From: Actinomadura parmotrematis
GTDB lineage: Bacteria > Actinomycetota > Actinomycetes > Streptosporangiales > Streptosporangiaceae
Assembly (NCBI RefSeq): GCF_019458805.1
Contig: NZ_JAIBOA010000003.1
Location: 62,001-126,000 of the forward strand
Length of the DNA: 64,000 nucleotides
Direction: 5' to 3'
The notes under the pieces were generated by a model. It saw only the letters and a program-made list of their open reading frames with translations. It ran no database searches and was not told the DNA's origin. The translations under genes and the position numbers were made by a program. Shown piece after piece: positions 1 through 8,173 of this stretch; position 1 is the stretch's first letter; the number at the start of each line of letters is the position of its first letter.

Positions 1-386
1 GCGGCTCCGAACAGGCGGGCGGCTCCGCCGGCGCGGTGCGCCCGAGCACGGCCGCCGCGTCCCCCGCCGAGACGCTGACCGTCCAGGTCAAGGCATCGCC
101 GGAGGCGCCCGCGAAGAGGTGGACGCTGACGTGCGACCCGGTCGGCGGGGACCACCCGAAGGGCGCCGCCGCCTGCGCGGCGCTCGCCAAGGCGGCCGAC
201 CCGTTCAAGGCCCTCCCCAAGGACCGGATCTGCACCAAGATCTACGGGGGCCCCGAGACGGCCACCGTCACCGGCACCTGGAAGGGCGAGCCGGTCGACG
301 CCCGGTTCGCGCGCGCCGACGGCTGCCAGCTCAGCCAGTGGACGGAGCTGAAGCCCCTCTTCGGCGACGTCCCGCCGGTCCGGTAG
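1..386 (+). CDS. Subtilisin inhibitor-like (SSI family) protein, 3' part
   Basis: The reading frame is open to the left edge, so the signal peptide and start lie outside the window. The visible 120 or so residues match the Streptomyces subtilisin inhibitor fold: an ETLTVQV strand, a Cys in 'LTCDP', a Cys in 'AAACAAL', the reactive loop 'CTKIYGGP' and the closing 'ARADGCQLSQW'. Four cysteines fit the two family disulfides. By alignment with SSI (Cys-Pro-Met-Val-Tyr), the P1 residue is Lys, which suggests inhibition of trypsin-like rather than subtilisin-like proteases; that is inference. Such proteins are secreted and act outside the cell. The stop codon lies inside a hairpin shared with the convergent dapD. 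Confidence 0.85.
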   Translation, partial: GSEQAGGSAGAVRPSTAAASPAETLTVQVKASPEAPAKRWTLTCDPVGGDHPKGAAACAALAKAADPFKALPKDRICTKIYGGPETATVTGTWKGEPVDARFARADGCQLSQWTELKPLFGDVPPVR

Positions 387-399
387 CACCGGCGGGACG
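368..399. terminator. Hairpin between convergent SSI gene and dapD
   Basis: A perfect 12-bp inverted repeat (368-379 with 388-399, arm CGTCCCGCCGGT) encloses the stop codon of the inhibitor gene and ends 13 bp before the dapD stop. It has no U-tract, so it is probably a GC-rich bidirectional terminator. Confidence 0.55.
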
Positions 400-411
400 C
401 CCCGCGGCGGT

Positions 412-1383
412 TCAGTCGTTGGCGTGCAGCGCCGCGTTCAGCTCGACGGTGCGGCCGCCGCGGCCGACGGCCTCGACGGCGCCGGACTGGGAGTTGCGGC
501 GGAACAGCAGCCCGGACCGCCCCGACAGCTCCGCGCCCTTCACGACGGCGCCGTCCGGCAGCGCGACCTTCGTGCCGGCGGTCACGTAGAGGCCGGCCTC
601 CACGACGCAGTCGTCGCCGAGGCTGATGCCGATGCCGGAGTTCGCGCCGAGCAGGCAGCGCTCCCCGACCCTGATCACCTCGCTGCCGCCGCCCGACAGC
701 GTCCCCATGATCGACGCGCCGCCGCCGACGTCGGAGTCCGGGCCGACGACGACGCCCGCCGAGATGCGGCCCTCGACCATCGACGCGCCGAGCGTGCCCG
801 CGTTGAAGTTGACGAACCCCTCGTGCATGACGGTCGTCCCGGCCGCGAGGTGCGCGCCGAGCCGGACCCGCGACGCGTCGCCGATCCGCACGCCGGACGG
901 CACCACGTAGTCGGTCATCCGCGGGAACTTGTCCACGGAGTGGACCGTCACCGGGCCGCGCGCCCGCAGCCGCCGCCGGACGTCCTCGAAGCCCTCGACG
1001 GCGCAGGGGCCCTGGTCGGTCCACACGACGTTGGCCAGCAGCCCGAAGATGCCGTCCAGGTTCAGGCCGTGCGGGCGGACCAGCCGCGCCGACAGCAGGT
1101 GCAGCCGCAGGTAGACGTCGTGGGCGTCCAGCGGCGCCGCCGCCAGGTCGGCGATCGCCACCCGCACCGCGACGGTCTCGACGCCGCGCGCCTCGTCGGC
1201 GCCGAGGCGCGCGCCGCCGAACGCCTTCGCCGCCTCGTCCGCGTCCAGCCTTCGGGTGCCCGCCGGGCCGTCGCCGCCGAGGGCGGGCTCGGGGAACCAC
1301 ACGTCCAGGACGGTGCCCTCGCTCGTCAGGGTCGCGATGCCCTCGCCGTACGCGCCGCCGGAAGTCTTCTCGTTCTCGCTCAC
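412..1383 (-). CDS. dapD: Tetrahydrodipicolinate N-succinyltransferase
   Basis: 323 residues. It succinylates 2,3,4,5-tetrahydrodipicolinate with succinyl-CoA in the lysine/diaminopimelate pathway, which supplies the peptidoglycan cross-linking residue. The N-terminal third is the actinobacterial DapD domain ('[21 protein letters not shown]'-like start). The C-terminal half has hexapeptide-repeat turns typical of a left-handed beta-helix, such as '[12 protein letters not shown]' and '[20 protein letters not shown]'. Length fits the actinobacterial branch, which is longer than the roughly 274-residue E. coli enzyme. It starts at ATG with no close in-frame alternative. It converges on the protease-inhibitor gene; its product joins the cytoplasmic pool used by the wall-synthesis genes later in the window. 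Confidence 0.93.
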   Translation of the reverse strand: MSENEKTSGGAYGEGIATLTSEGTVLDVWFPEPALGGDGPAGTRRLDADEAAKAFGGARLGADEARGVETVAVRVAIADLAAAPLDAHDVYLRLHLLSARLVRPHGLNLDGIFGLLANVVWTDQGPCAVEGFEDVRRRLRARGPVTVHSVDKFPRMTDYVVPSGVRIGDASRVRLGAHLAAGTTVMHEGFVNFNAGTLGASMVEGRISAGVVVGPDSDVGGGASIMGTLSGGGSEVIRVGERCLLGANSGIGISLGDDCVVEAGLYVTAGTKVALPDGAVVKGAELSGRSGLLFRRNSQSGAVEAVGRGGRTVELNAALHAND

Positions 1384-1434
1384 GCCGTGACCGTACCTAC
1401 TCCGCCCCGCCGGGGCACACCGGACCCGGCGGCG

Positions 1435-2298
1435 TCACTTGAGGAGGCGGGACATGCGGCGGTCGGCGAGGGGCGCGCCGCCCGTCTGGCATGAGGGGCA
1501 GTACTGGAGCGAGGAGTCGGCGAACGCGACCTCGCGGACGGTGTCGCCGCAGACGGGGCACTTCTCGCCGGTGCGGCCGTGCACGCGCAGGCCGGTCCGC
1601 TTCTCGCCCTTCAGGTCCTGCGCCTCCAGCCCGGCCGAGCGCGCGACGGCGTCGCGGAGCGTCCCGACGATCGCGGCGTGCAGGGCGGCGACGTCCTCCC
1701 CGGCCAGCGAAGAGGCGATCTTGAAGGGGGACATCCGGGCGGCGTGCAGCACCTCGTCGGAGTAGGCGTTGCCGATGCCCGCCACCACCTTCTGGTCGCG
1801 CAGCAGCCCCTTGATCCGCGTGCGGCGGCCCGCGACGATCGCGGCGAGCGCCTCGGGCGTGAACTCCGGCGCGAGCGGGTCGGGGCCGAGCGCGGCGATC
1901 CCCGGCACGTCCGCCGGATCCCGGACGACGTGCACGGCGAGGCCCTTGCGCGTCCCGGCCTCGGTGAGGTCGAACCCCGAGCCGTCGTCCAGGTGCACCC
2001 GGAGGGCGAGCGGGTTGCGGCCGCCGGGCTTCGCGGGACGCTGCGGCATCTCCTCGCGCCAGCGCAGCCAGCCGGCGCGCGCCAGGTGGACGACCAGGTG
2101 CAGGCCGTCCACGTCGACGTCCAGGAACTTGCCGTGCCGGGCGGCGCCCGTCACGGTGAGGCCGCCGAGCGCGGTGACCGGCGGGTCGTAGGTCTTCAGG
2201 GCGGAGATCGCGAGAACATCGACGCGGGCCACGGCGTGGCCGGTCGCGCGCTCCCGCAGGAACCCCGCGAGCGCCTCCACCTCGGGCAGTTCGGGCAT
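1435..2298 (-). CDS. Fpg/Nei family DNA glycosylase
   Basis: 287 residues. A bifunctional base-excision-repair glycosylase/AP lyase. The mature N-terminus reads PELPEVE, with the catalytic Pro after Met and the following Glu, and this fixes the ATG at 2298; the open frame runs on upstream but without family sequence. Further marks are the catalytic-type Lys in 'RHGKFLDV', a helix-two-turn-helix region ('IKGLLRDQKVVAGIGNAYSD') and a C-terminal zinc finger with CPVC and CPSC pairs. The TVREVAFADSS stretch between them differs from the 'GRGTYYCPxCQR' ending of classic MutM, so this is probably the actinobacterial Fpg paralogue or Nei-like form rather than the housekeeping MutM. Upstream lies the DnaA-box-like cluster. 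Confidence 0.88.
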   Translation of the reverse strand: MPELPEVEALAGFLRERATGHAVARVDVLAISALKTYDPPVTALGGLTVTGAARHGKFLDVDVDGLHLVVHLARAGWLRWREEMPQRPAKPGGRNPLALRVHLDDGSGFDLTEAGTRKGLAVHVVRDPADVPGIAALGPDPLAPEFTPEALAAIVAGRRTRIKGLLRDQKVVAGIGNAYSDEVLHAARMSPFKIASSLAGEDVAALHAAIVGTLRDAVARSAGLEAQDLKGEKRTGLRVHGRTGEKCPVCGDTVREVAFADSSLQYCPSCQTGGAPLADRRMSRLLK

Positions 2299-2320
2299 GC
2301 CCCCAGTATCGGTCACGCGG

Positions 2321-2471
2321 TTGTCCACAGGGCTGTGGAAACCTGTGGACAGAGCTGTGCACAACTTCGGGGAGCGCCGGTTTTCCGCGACGCCCGTCAC
2401 AACATCCCAGGTGGAAGCGGTCATATGAGGGCATCGTCACCGTCCCCCGGTCCGCCGCGGCCTGTGGATAA
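2321..2471. promoter_or_regulatory. Cluster of DnaA-box-like 9-mers
   Basis: Five sequences match or nearly match the actinobacterial DnaA box TTRTCCACA: TTGTCCACA at 2321-2329 and, on the other strand, GTTTCCACA (2334-2342), CTGTCCACA (2344-2352), TTGTGCACA (2356-2364) and TTATCCACA (2463-2471). The first four are spaced 10-13 bp apart. They sit in the non-coding stretch between the glycosylase start and the copper operon. No origin genes are present here. Confidence 0.5.
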
Positions 2472-2562
2472 CTTTGCGCAATATCCCCGTCAAGAGCGCC
2501 CGGGCGGGCCGGCCGGCCGGGGTCCGCGCCGGCCGTCGCGCGCTGTGACGTGGATCATGCAA

Positions 2563-2578
2563 TAACCCCTAGGGGGTA
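2563..2578. promoter_or_regulatory. CsoR-type copper operator, upstream copy
   Basis: A pseudo-palindrome TAACCCCTAGGGGGTA with flanking TA and C/G tracts, the form bound by the Cu(I)-sensing repressor CsoR in actinobacteria. It lies 84 bp before the chaperone start. A possible promoter (TTGAAG 2583-2588, 17 bp, CAGCAT 2606-2611) follows directly. Confidence 0.6.
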
Positions 2579-2622
2579 GGGGTTGAAGGGGCGGGGGCGG
2601 TATGGCAGCATGACGACCCAAG

Positions 2623-2638
2623 ATACCCCCCTGGGGTA
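2623..2638. promoter_or_regulatory. CsoR-type copper operator, downstream copy
   Basis: Pseudo-palindrome TACCCCCCTGGGGTA-like (ATACCCCCCTGGGGTA), exactly 60 bp after the first copy, so both fall on the same helix face. It overlaps the expected 5' untranslated leader, 25 bp before the chaperone ATG and just ahead of its ribosome-binding site (AGGAGG at 2650). Confidence 0.6.
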
Positions 2639-2662
2639 AAAGCCGCACAAGGAGGACGCGCC

Positions 2663-2869
2663 ATGGCGACCGCTGTTTACACCGTCACCGGGATGACCTG
2701 CGGGCACTGCGAGAGCTCGGTGAAGGAGGAGGTCGGCGGGATCGACGGGGTGACCGGGGTCGACGTCGACCTCGCGTCCGGACGCGTCACCGTCACCTCC
2801 GCCGCCCCCGTCGACGACGCCCTGGTCAGGGCCGCCGTCGACGAGGCCGGCTACAAGGTCGAGGAGTGA
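2663..2869 (+). CDS. Copper chaperone, heavy-metal-associated domain
   Basis: 68 residues, one ferredoxin-like HMA domain. The Cu(I)-binding loop is GMTCGHC at residues 10-16, and the protein ends 'AVDEAGYKVEE' as CopZ proteins do. It carries Cu(I) in the cytoplasm to the CopA ATPase. The ATG follows AAGGAGG closely. It is the first gene of a three-gene copper operon, 7 bp ahead of the secreted protein, and is controlled in all likelihood by CsoR through the two palindromes upstream. No csoR gene is in the window, so the repressor is encoded elsewhere. Confidence 0.92.
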   Translation: MATAVYTVTGMTCGHCESSVKEEVGGIDGVTGVDVDLASGRVTVTSAAPVDDALVRAAVDEAGYKVEE

Positions 2870-2876
2870 GGGCGCG

Positions 2877-3755
2877 GTGAACACCGCGACCCGGCTGGGG
2901 GCCTTCGCGGCCGGCCTGGCCGCCGTCTTCGGCGCCGCCCTCGGGCTCGGCGGCCTCGTCGGCCCGGTCGGCGCCACCGCCGAAGACGGCCACGGGTCCG
3001 AGCACGGGTCCGGCCATGAGTCAGGGACGCCGGCGGCGGCCGCGCCGCCCGGCGGGCTGCAGATCTCCGCGGGCGGCTACACCTTCCACCCGCGCGCCAC
3101 CGAGATCGCCGCAGGGCGCCGCACCGACTTCCGGTTCACGATCGACGGCCCGGACGCCCGGCCCGTCACCCGCTACGAGCCGCTGCACGGCAAGCCGCTC
3201 CACCTCATCGTGGCGCGCCGCGACCTGTCGGGCTTCCAGCACCTGCACCCGGTGCTCGGCGCGGGCGGCGTCTGGAGCGTTCCGGTCACGCTGGCGGACC
3301 CGGGCACCTACCGGTTCTTCACCGACGTCAAGCCCGCCGGCGCCGCGCAGGCCACGCTCGGCGCCGACGTCACCGTCCCCGGCGACCAGCGGCCCGCGCC
3401 GCTGCCCGCCGCGTCCCGCACCGCCACCGTGGACGGCTACGAGGTGCGCCTGGACGGCGACCTCGCCGCCGGCCGCTCCAGCGCGCTCACGTTCACCGTG
3501 ACGCGGGGCGGCGCGCCCGTCACCGACCTGCGGCCCTACCTGGAGGCGTACGGCCACCTGGTCGCCCTCCGCCGGGGCGACCTCGCCTACCTGCACGTGC
3601 ACCCCGACGGGGAGCCCGGCGACGGCCGCACCCGGCCGGGCCCGCGGATCGCCTTCCACGCCGAGGTCCCGAGCGCCGGGACCTACCGGCTCTACCTGGA
3701 CTTCGAGCACGGCGGGACGGTGCGCACCGCCGAGTTCACCGCCACCGCCCGATGA
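2877..3755 (+). CDS. Secreted/membrane-anchored protein of copper operon
   Basis: 292 residues with a GTG start. A hydrophobic N-terminal segment (about residues 8-32) is either a signal peptide or an anchor. It is followed by a His-rich patch ('[15 protein letters not shown]') and two beta-rich domains of about 110 residues, both of which carry His-containing motifs: '[15 protein letters not shown]...HLHP' and '[19 protein letters not shown]'. The repeated HLHP/HVHP signatures suggest extracytoplasmic metal binding. Proteins of this kind are commonly found beside copper ATPases in actinomycetes, but I know of no proven function. Its stop overlaps the earliest possible ATG of copA, so it is likely co-translated with it. 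Confidence 0.75.
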   Translation: MNTATRLGAFAAGLAAVFGAALGLGGLVGPVGATAEDGHGSEHGSGHESGTPAAAAPPGGLQISAGGYTFHPRATEIAAGRRTDFRFTIDGPDARPVTRYEPLHGKPLHLIVARRDLSGFQHLHPVLGAGGVWSVPVTLADPGTYRFFTDVKPAGAAQATLGADVTVPGDQRPAPLPAASRTATVDGYEVRLDGDLAAGRSSALTFTVTRGGAPVTDLRPYLEAYGHLVALRRGDLAYLHVHPDGEPGDGRTRPGPRIAFHAEVPSAGTYRLYLDFEHGGTVRTAEFTATAR

Positions 3756-3781
3756 CGGCGCCGAAAGAGAGGAGCACCGCG

Positions 3782-6091
3782 ATGAGCGACGGCGACCCGG
3801 CCGCCCGGATCGAGCTGGCGATCGGCGGGATGACGTGCGCCTCGTGCGCCGCCCGCGTCGAGAAGCGCCTGAACAAGCTGGACGGCGTCACCGCCACGGT
3901 CAACTACGCGACCGAGAAGGCCACCGTCGCCTACCCCCCGGGGGTCACCCCGGAGGACCTGGTCGCGACGGTGGAGAAGGCGGGCTACACCGCCGACCTG
4001 CCCGCCCCGCCCGCCGGCGGCGACGGCGGCGACGGCGGCGACGGAGAGCCCGACGACGCGCTGCGGCCGCTCCGGCAGCGGCTCGTCACCGCCGTCGTGC
4101 TGGCCGTCCCGGTCATCGCCATGGCGATGGTCCCGGCGCTGCAGTTCACCAACTGGCAGTGGCTCTCGCTGACCCTGACCGCGCCCGTCGTCGTCTACGC
4201 GGGATGGCCGTTCCACAAGGCCGCCTGGACGAACCTGCGGCACGGCGCCGCGACCATGGACACGCTCGTCTCGCTCGGCACCCTCGCCGCGTTCGGCTGG
4301 TCGCTCTGGGCGCTGTTCTTCGGCACCGCGGGCGAGCCCGGCATGCGGCACCCCTTCGAGCTGTCGATCTCCCGGACCGACGGGTCCGGCGCCCTCTACC
4401 TGGAGGCGGCCGCGGGCGTCGTCGCGTTCCTCCTCGCCGGCCGCTACTTCGAGGCCCGCGCCAAGCGCCGCGCCGGGTCCGCGCTCCGCGCGCTGCTGGA
4501 ACTCGGCGCCAAGGACGTCGCGGTCGTCCGCGACGGCCGCGAGCGGCGCGTCCCGATCGCCGACCTGCGGGCCGGCGACGTGTTCGCGGTCCGCCCCGGC
4601 GAGCGGATCGCCACCGACGGCACGGTGCGCGAGGGCTCGTCCGCCGTGGACGCCTCGCTGCTCACCGGCGAGTCGGTGCCCGTCGAGGTCGGGCCGGGCG
4701 ACGCCGTCACGGGCGCGACCGTGAACGCGGGCGGGCGGCTGCTGGTCGAGGCCACGCGCGTCGGCGCCGACACCCAGCTCGCGCGGATGGCGCGGCTGGT
4801 CGAGGAGGCGCAGACCGGCAAGGCGCGGGTGCAGCGGCTCGCCGACCGCGTCTCGGGCGTGTTCGTGCCGATCGTGATCGCGCTCGCCGCCGCCACCCTG
4901 GGGTTCTGGCTCGGCACCGGCGCGGGCCCGGCCGCGGCGTTCACCGCCGCCGTCGCCGTCCTCATCATCGCCTGCCCCTGCGCGCTCGGCCTCGCCACGC
5001 CGACCGCCCTCATGGTCGGCACCGGCCGCGGCGCCCGCCTCGGCATCCTGATCAAGGGGCCGGAGGTGCTGGAGTCCACCCGCGCCGTCGACACCGTCGT
5101 GCTCGACAAGACCGGCACCGTCACCACCGGCCGCATGGCGCTGGCCGCCGTCACCGTCGCGGACGGGACCGGCGAGGACGAGGCGCTCCGCCTCGCCGGG
5201 GCGCTGGAGCACGCCTCCGAGCACCCGATCGCGCGGGCGATCGCGCGCGGCGCCGCCGAGCGCGCCGGCGCCCTGCCGCCCGTCGACGGCTTCGCCAACG
5301 TCGCGGGGCTCGGCGTGGCGGGGACGGTCGAGGGGCGCGCCGTCGTCGTCGGCCGCCCGCGGCTGCTCGCCGACCGGTCGCTGCCGCTCCCGCCCGAGCT
5401 GGAGCGGGCCGTCGAGGACGCGCGGCGGCACGGCGTCACCGCCGTCGCCGCCGGCTGGGACGGCGCCGCCCGCGCCGTGCTCACCGTCGCCGACCAGGTC
5501 AAGCCGACGTCGGCCGAGGCCGTCGCCCGGCTGCGCGCCCTCGGGCTCCGCCCGGTGCTGCTCACCGGCGACGGGGCGGCCGTCGCCCGCACCGTCGCCG
5601 CCGCCGTCGGCATCGACGAGGTGATCGCCGACGTGCTGCCGCAGGACAAGGTCGCGGTGGTGAAGCGGCTCCAGGGCGAGGGCCGCACCGTCGCGATGGT
5701 CGGCGACGGCGTCAACGACGCCGCCGCGCTCGCGCAGGCCGACCTCGGCCTCGCCATGGGAACCGGCGCCGACGTGGCGATCGAGGCGTCCGACCTCACC
5801 CTGGTCCGCGGCGACCTGCGCGCCGCCGCCGACGCGATCCGGCTGTCGCGGCGCACGCTCCGCACCATCAAGGGCAACCTGTTCTGGGCCTTCGCCTACA
5901 ACGTGGCGGCGCTGCCGCTCGCCGCGGCGGGCCTGCTCAACCCGATGATCGCGGGGGCGGCGATGGCGTTCTCGTCGGTGTTCGTGGTGAGCAACAGCCT
6001 GCGGCTGCGGCGGTTCGCGCCGCTCCCGGACGGCGCGGCGCCCGCCGCCGAACGGACCGCCGGCCCGCGCCCCCAGGTCACCGCCCGCTGA
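3782..6091 (+). CDS. copA: Cu(I)-exporting P1B-1-type ATPase
   Basis: 769 residues. Exports Cu(I) across the membrane using ATP. In order: one N-terminal HMA domain with GMTCASC (about residues 16-22), a Gly/Asp linker, eight membrane helices, the actuator TGES, the ion-binding CPC (about 396-398), phosphorylation site DKTGT (Asp near 442), 'EHPIARA' (N domain His-Pro, about 481) and GDGVND (about 640). The YN in helix 7 and MAFSS in helix 8 are the Cu(I)-specific P1B-1 signature. ATG 3782 is chosen because GAGAGGAG precedes it by 7 bp; an in-frame ATG at 3752 overlaps the previous stop but lacks a site. Terminator at 6111-6156. Confidence 0.95.
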   Translation: MSDGDPAARIELAIGGMTCASCAARVEKRLNKLDGVTATVNYATEKATVAYPPGVTPEDLVATVEKAGYTADLPAPPAGGDGGDGGDGEPDDALRPLRQRLVTAVVLAVPVIAMAMVPALQFTNWQWLSLTLTAPVVVYAGWPFHKAAWTNLRHGAATMDTLVSLGTLAAFGWSLWALFFGTAGEPGMRHPFELSISRTDGSGALYLEAAAGVVAFLLAGRYFEARAKRRAGSALRALLELGAKDVAVVRDGRERRVPIADLRAGDVFAVRPGERIATDGTVREGSSAVDASLLTGESVPVEVGPGDAVTGATVNAGGRLLVEATRVGADTQLARMARLVEEAQTGKARVQRLADRVSGVFVPIVIALAAATLGFWLGTGAGPAAAFTAAVAVLIIACPCALGLATPTALMVGTGRGARLGILIKGPEVLESTRAVDTVVLDKTGTVTTGRMALAAVTVADGTGEDEALRLAGALEHASEHPIARAIARGAAERAGALPPVDGFANVAGLGVAGTVEGRAVVVGRPRLLADRSLPLPPELERAVEDARRHGVTAVAAGWDGAARAVLTVADQVKPTSAEAVARLRALGLRPVLLTGDGAAVARTVAAAVGIDEVIADVLPQDKVAVVKRLQGEGRTVAMVGDGVNDAAALAQADLGLAMGTGADVAIEASDLTLVRGDLRAAADAIRLSRRTLRTIKGNLFWAFAYNVAALPLAAAGLLNPMIAGAAMAFSSVFVVSNSLRLRRFAPLPDGAAPAAERTAGPRPQVTAR

Positions 6092-6110
6092 TCGCCCCGC
6101 CGGACCCCGG

Positions 6111-6156
6111 CGCCCGGATCCGGACCCCGCCGCGGGACCGGCTCCGGGCGTTTTTT
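6111..6156 (+). terminator. Intrinsic terminator of the copper operon
   Basis: Stem CGCCCGGA (6111-6118) pairs perfectly with TCCGGGCG (6143-6150). A second inner stem (CGGACCC with GGGACCG, one mismatch) lies inside, and TTTTTT follows at once (6151-6156). It is the clearest classic terminator in the window. Confidence 0.92.
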
Positions 6157-6221
6157 ACCTTTGGTAGGGGAACTTCCGTACCGCTGTGCGCCGTCTCACT
6201 CCCCGGAACCAGGGAGGCCGG

Positions 6222-6779
6222 ATGAGGATCGCCGACGAGGTGCTGCTGCTCGCCCTGCACGCGAGCGGCGGCCGGCCGCCGGGCGGGGGACCGCTCGGCC
6301 CCGCCCTCGGCGCCGCGCTGCTGGCCGAGCTGGCGCTGGCCGGCCGCGTGAAGATCGTCGCGGGCCGCGTCGCCGTCGCGGCCGGCGACCCGACCGGCGA
6401 CGCCGAGCTGGACGCGGCGCTCGCCCGCGTCGCCGCCGCCCCGGAGCGCGACGCGGCCCGCTGGGCCGCCGAGCTCGGCGACGGCGCGCTGCGCGGCCGC
6501 CTCGCCGAGACCCTCGTCGAGGGCGGCATGGTCGCGGCCGAGGAGCACTGGGTGGACGGCGTGCTCGCCTCGTCCGGGCACCCCGAGCTGAACCCGCGCC
6601 CGCGCCGCGAGGTCGCCGCCCGGCTCGCCGCGGCGCGCGGCGGCCGTCCCGACGACCGCACGGCGGCGCTGCTCGCCGTCGCCGCGGCCGCCGGGCTCGT
6701 CGAGCCGGACGGCGACGGCGACGGCCCCTACGCGTGGGCGGCCGAGGCCGTCGCCGTCGCGGCCGCGCCCGGCGGCTGA
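6222..6779 (+). CDS. GPP34/GOLPH3-like phosphoprotein
   Basis: 185 residues. The opening 'IADEVLLLALHASGG' and 'LGAALLAELALAGRV' and the alternating helical repeats match the GPP34 family (PF05719), whose eukaryotic members GOLPH3/Vps74 bind phosphatidylinositol-4-phosphate. Actinobacteria carry many paralogues whose role is not established; an association with polar lipids or membranes is inferred from the family. ATG 6222 follows AGGGAGG by 4 bp and is preferred to the upstream GTG-type start at 6186. It is a single gene, followed by a convergent zinc-ribbon gene 7 bp away. Confidence 0.82.
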   Translation: MRIADEVLLLALHASGGRPPGGGPLGPALGAALLAELALAGRVKIVAGRVAVAAGDPTGDAELDAALARVAAAPERDAARWAAELGDGALRGRLAETLVEGGMVAAEEHWVDGVLASSGHPELNPRPRREVAARLAAARGGRPDDRTAALLAVAAAAGLVEPDGDGDGPYAWAAEAVAVAAAPGG

Positions 6780-6786
6780 CCGGCCG

Positions 6787-6996
6787 TCAGCCGCCCGCCG
6801 GCAGCACCTTCACCCGGGTGCCCCGGCAGCCGGGGCAGGACGGGTCGATCCACGGCGGCATGCTCGCCTGGCCGCCGCGCTCCCAGGCCACCTGCCCGGC
6901 CCCGCCGTGCCGCGCCCGGAACGGGCGCTCCCACCGGTGCAGGCAGCCGAGGCAGTGGAACCGCCAGAGCTCGTCGACGATCTGGACGTCCTTCAT
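6787..6996 (-). CDS. Small zinc-ribbon protein
   Basis: 69 residues. Two Cys pairs, 'FHCLGCLHRW' and 'PSCPGCRGTRV', about 35 residues apart, form a rubredoxin-like zinc ribbon. Start 'MKDVQIVDELWRF' is the first Met after a segment that no longer looks like protein. It is a conserved type of actinobacterial orphan with no known function. The gene is convergent with the GPP34 gene, 7 bp away. Confidence 0.65.
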   Translation of the reverse strand: MKDVQIVDELWRFHCLGCLHRWERPFRARHGGAGQVAWERGGQASMPPWIDPSCPGCRGTRVKVLPAGG

Positions 6997-7130
6997 CTTC
7001 ACGGGTCGCTCCGCTTCTCGATCACGAACGGACGGATCGCGAAAGGGGCGGATTCCGGGCAGGCCGGACGGGCCGGAGAACGCGCGGCCCCGCCCCGGCC
7101 CCACCGGAAGGGGCCGCCCCGCGGAGCGGC

Positions 7131-7574
7131 CTACGTCCGCGAGACGCCGAGCACGACGAGCAGCCGCGCACCGGACGCCCGCCCGGCCGGACCGGCCTGC
7201 GGGCCGGCCGCGCGGGCGGGGTGGGCGGCGAAGTCCAGGGCGAGGCGGCGGGCCGCCGCGTCCTCGTCGAGCAGGCCGCGCGGCAGGACGGGCCGCACCA
7301 CGGCGCGCCGGACCGGCGTGCGCGCCGCCCCGGCGATGTCGGCGGACCCCGCCGCCGGCTGCTCGCGCTCCGGCGCGCCGCCCGCCCGCTCGCCGGACCG
7401 CTCCGGCGCCCGCTCGCCCGCGACGGCGTCCGGGACCGGGCCCGCCCCGTCCGGCGGGGGCGCCGCGAGACCGGCGATCACCCCGGCGAGGAGCAGCAGC
7501 GCGGCGAGCAGGACCGGCCCTGGCCCGCCGGCCGGCCGACCGGTCGGCACGCGTCGGTACCGGCTCGTCCGCAC
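7131..7574 (-). CDS. Hypothetical single-pass membrane protein
   Basis: 147 residues from a GTG. A basic N-terminus (RTSRYRR) precedes one membrane helix (about residues 20-38, 'PVLLAALLLLAGVIAGLAA'), then a Gly/Ala/Pro/Glu-rich low-complexity tail. No family recognised. Coding potential is only moderate: composition and third-position G/C agree with a gene, but there is no good ribosome-binding site. A GGCCGC/GCGGCC hairpin at 7112-7131 follows the stop. Confidence 0.45.
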   Translation of the reverse strand: MRTSRYRRVPTGRPAGGPGPVLLAALLLLAGVIAGLAAPPPDGAGPVPDAVAGERAPERSGERAGGAPEREQPAAGSADIAGAARTPVRRAVVRPVLPRGLLDEDAAARRLALDFAAHPARAAGPQAGPAGRASGARLLVVLGVSRT

Positions 7575-7670
7575 CCCACCGACCTTACTTCACGCTACGC
7601 GCACGGAACATGACTTAAAGTAATCAAAGACCTTCCCGTCCCAGTTCAGGGGCGGTGCGGGGTCGGCGCG

Positions 7671-8087
7671 TCAGGGGCGCAGGGCGGCGACGAGCGGGGC
7701 GACGGCCGTGTCGGCGGCGGCGTCGTCGAGCGCGGCGTGCAGCGCGCCGTCGTAGGTGGGCCCGGCCTCGGCCCGCACCAGGCGGCCGGTGTCGGTGATC
7801 ACGGTGTAGACGCCGCGCCGGTCCTTCGGGCAGTGCGCGCGGCGGGTGAGGCCGGCCGACTCCAGGCGGGCGACGAGGCGGGTGACCGAGCTCTGGTTCA
7901 GGCCGATCGCGTCGGCGAGCTCCTGCATGCGCAGCTCGCCCTCGTCGGCGGCCTCCAGGGCGCAGAGGGCGCGGAAGTCCGACAGCCCGAGCCGGTGGTG
8001 CTCCTGGAGCGCCCGGGCGAGCGCGTGCTCGACGCGGCCGTGCAGCGTGACCACCTGGTCCCAGCCGGGCGCGCCGGCGGCGTCCAT
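7671..8087 (-). CDS. MarR-family transcriptional regulator
   Basis: 138 residues. A winged helix-turn-helix: dimerisation helices, then 'MQELADAIGLNQSSVTRLVARLESAGLTRR' as helix-turn-helix and 'DRRGVYTVITDTG' as wing. Starts GTG 8090 and ATG 8087 both follow GGGAGGGGA; the ATG is used here. It is divergent from the ene-reductase gene, with an ATGTACAT-centred palindrome in the gap, so it probably represses that gene and itself in response to an electrophile or phenolic ligand. It has no conserved Cys, which argues against an OhrR-type thiol switch. Confidence 0.85.
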   Translation of the reverse strand: MDAAGAPGWDQVVTLHGRVEHALARALQEHHRLGLSDFRALCALEAADEGELRMQELADAIGLNQSSVTRLVARLESAGLTRRAHCPKDRRGVYTVITDTGRLVRAEAGPTYDGALHAALDDAAADTAVAPLVAALRP

Positions 8088-8113
8088 CACCGAAAGTCCC
8101 CTCCCTCGTCCTG

Positions 8114-8158
8114 TTGACATCAGGATACTCGCTCGTGCAATCTATGTATGTACATGCA
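8114..8158 (+). promoter_or_regulatory. MarR operator and ene-reductase promoter
   Basis: TTGACA at 8114-8119 is a perfect -35 element. A weak -10 (CAATCT, 8138-8143) lies 18 bp on. Overlapping it is a symmetrical site: TGCA (8136-8139) and TGCA (8155-8158) around the 8-bp palindrome ATGTACAT (8148-8155). The arrangement fits a MarR dimer covering the -10 region. Confidence 0.55.
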
Positions 8159-8173
8159 AAGAAAGGACGCGCC

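Noticed and set aside
2299-2662. Chromosomal origin
   Set aside because: DnaA-box-like 9-mers are present, but there is no dnaA/dnaN, no AT-rich unwinding element and fewer boxes than in actinobacterial oriC.
3692-5431. 579-codon minus-strand frame opposite copA
   Set aside because: Shadow of copA; low-complexity Arg/Gly/Asp composition without motifs.
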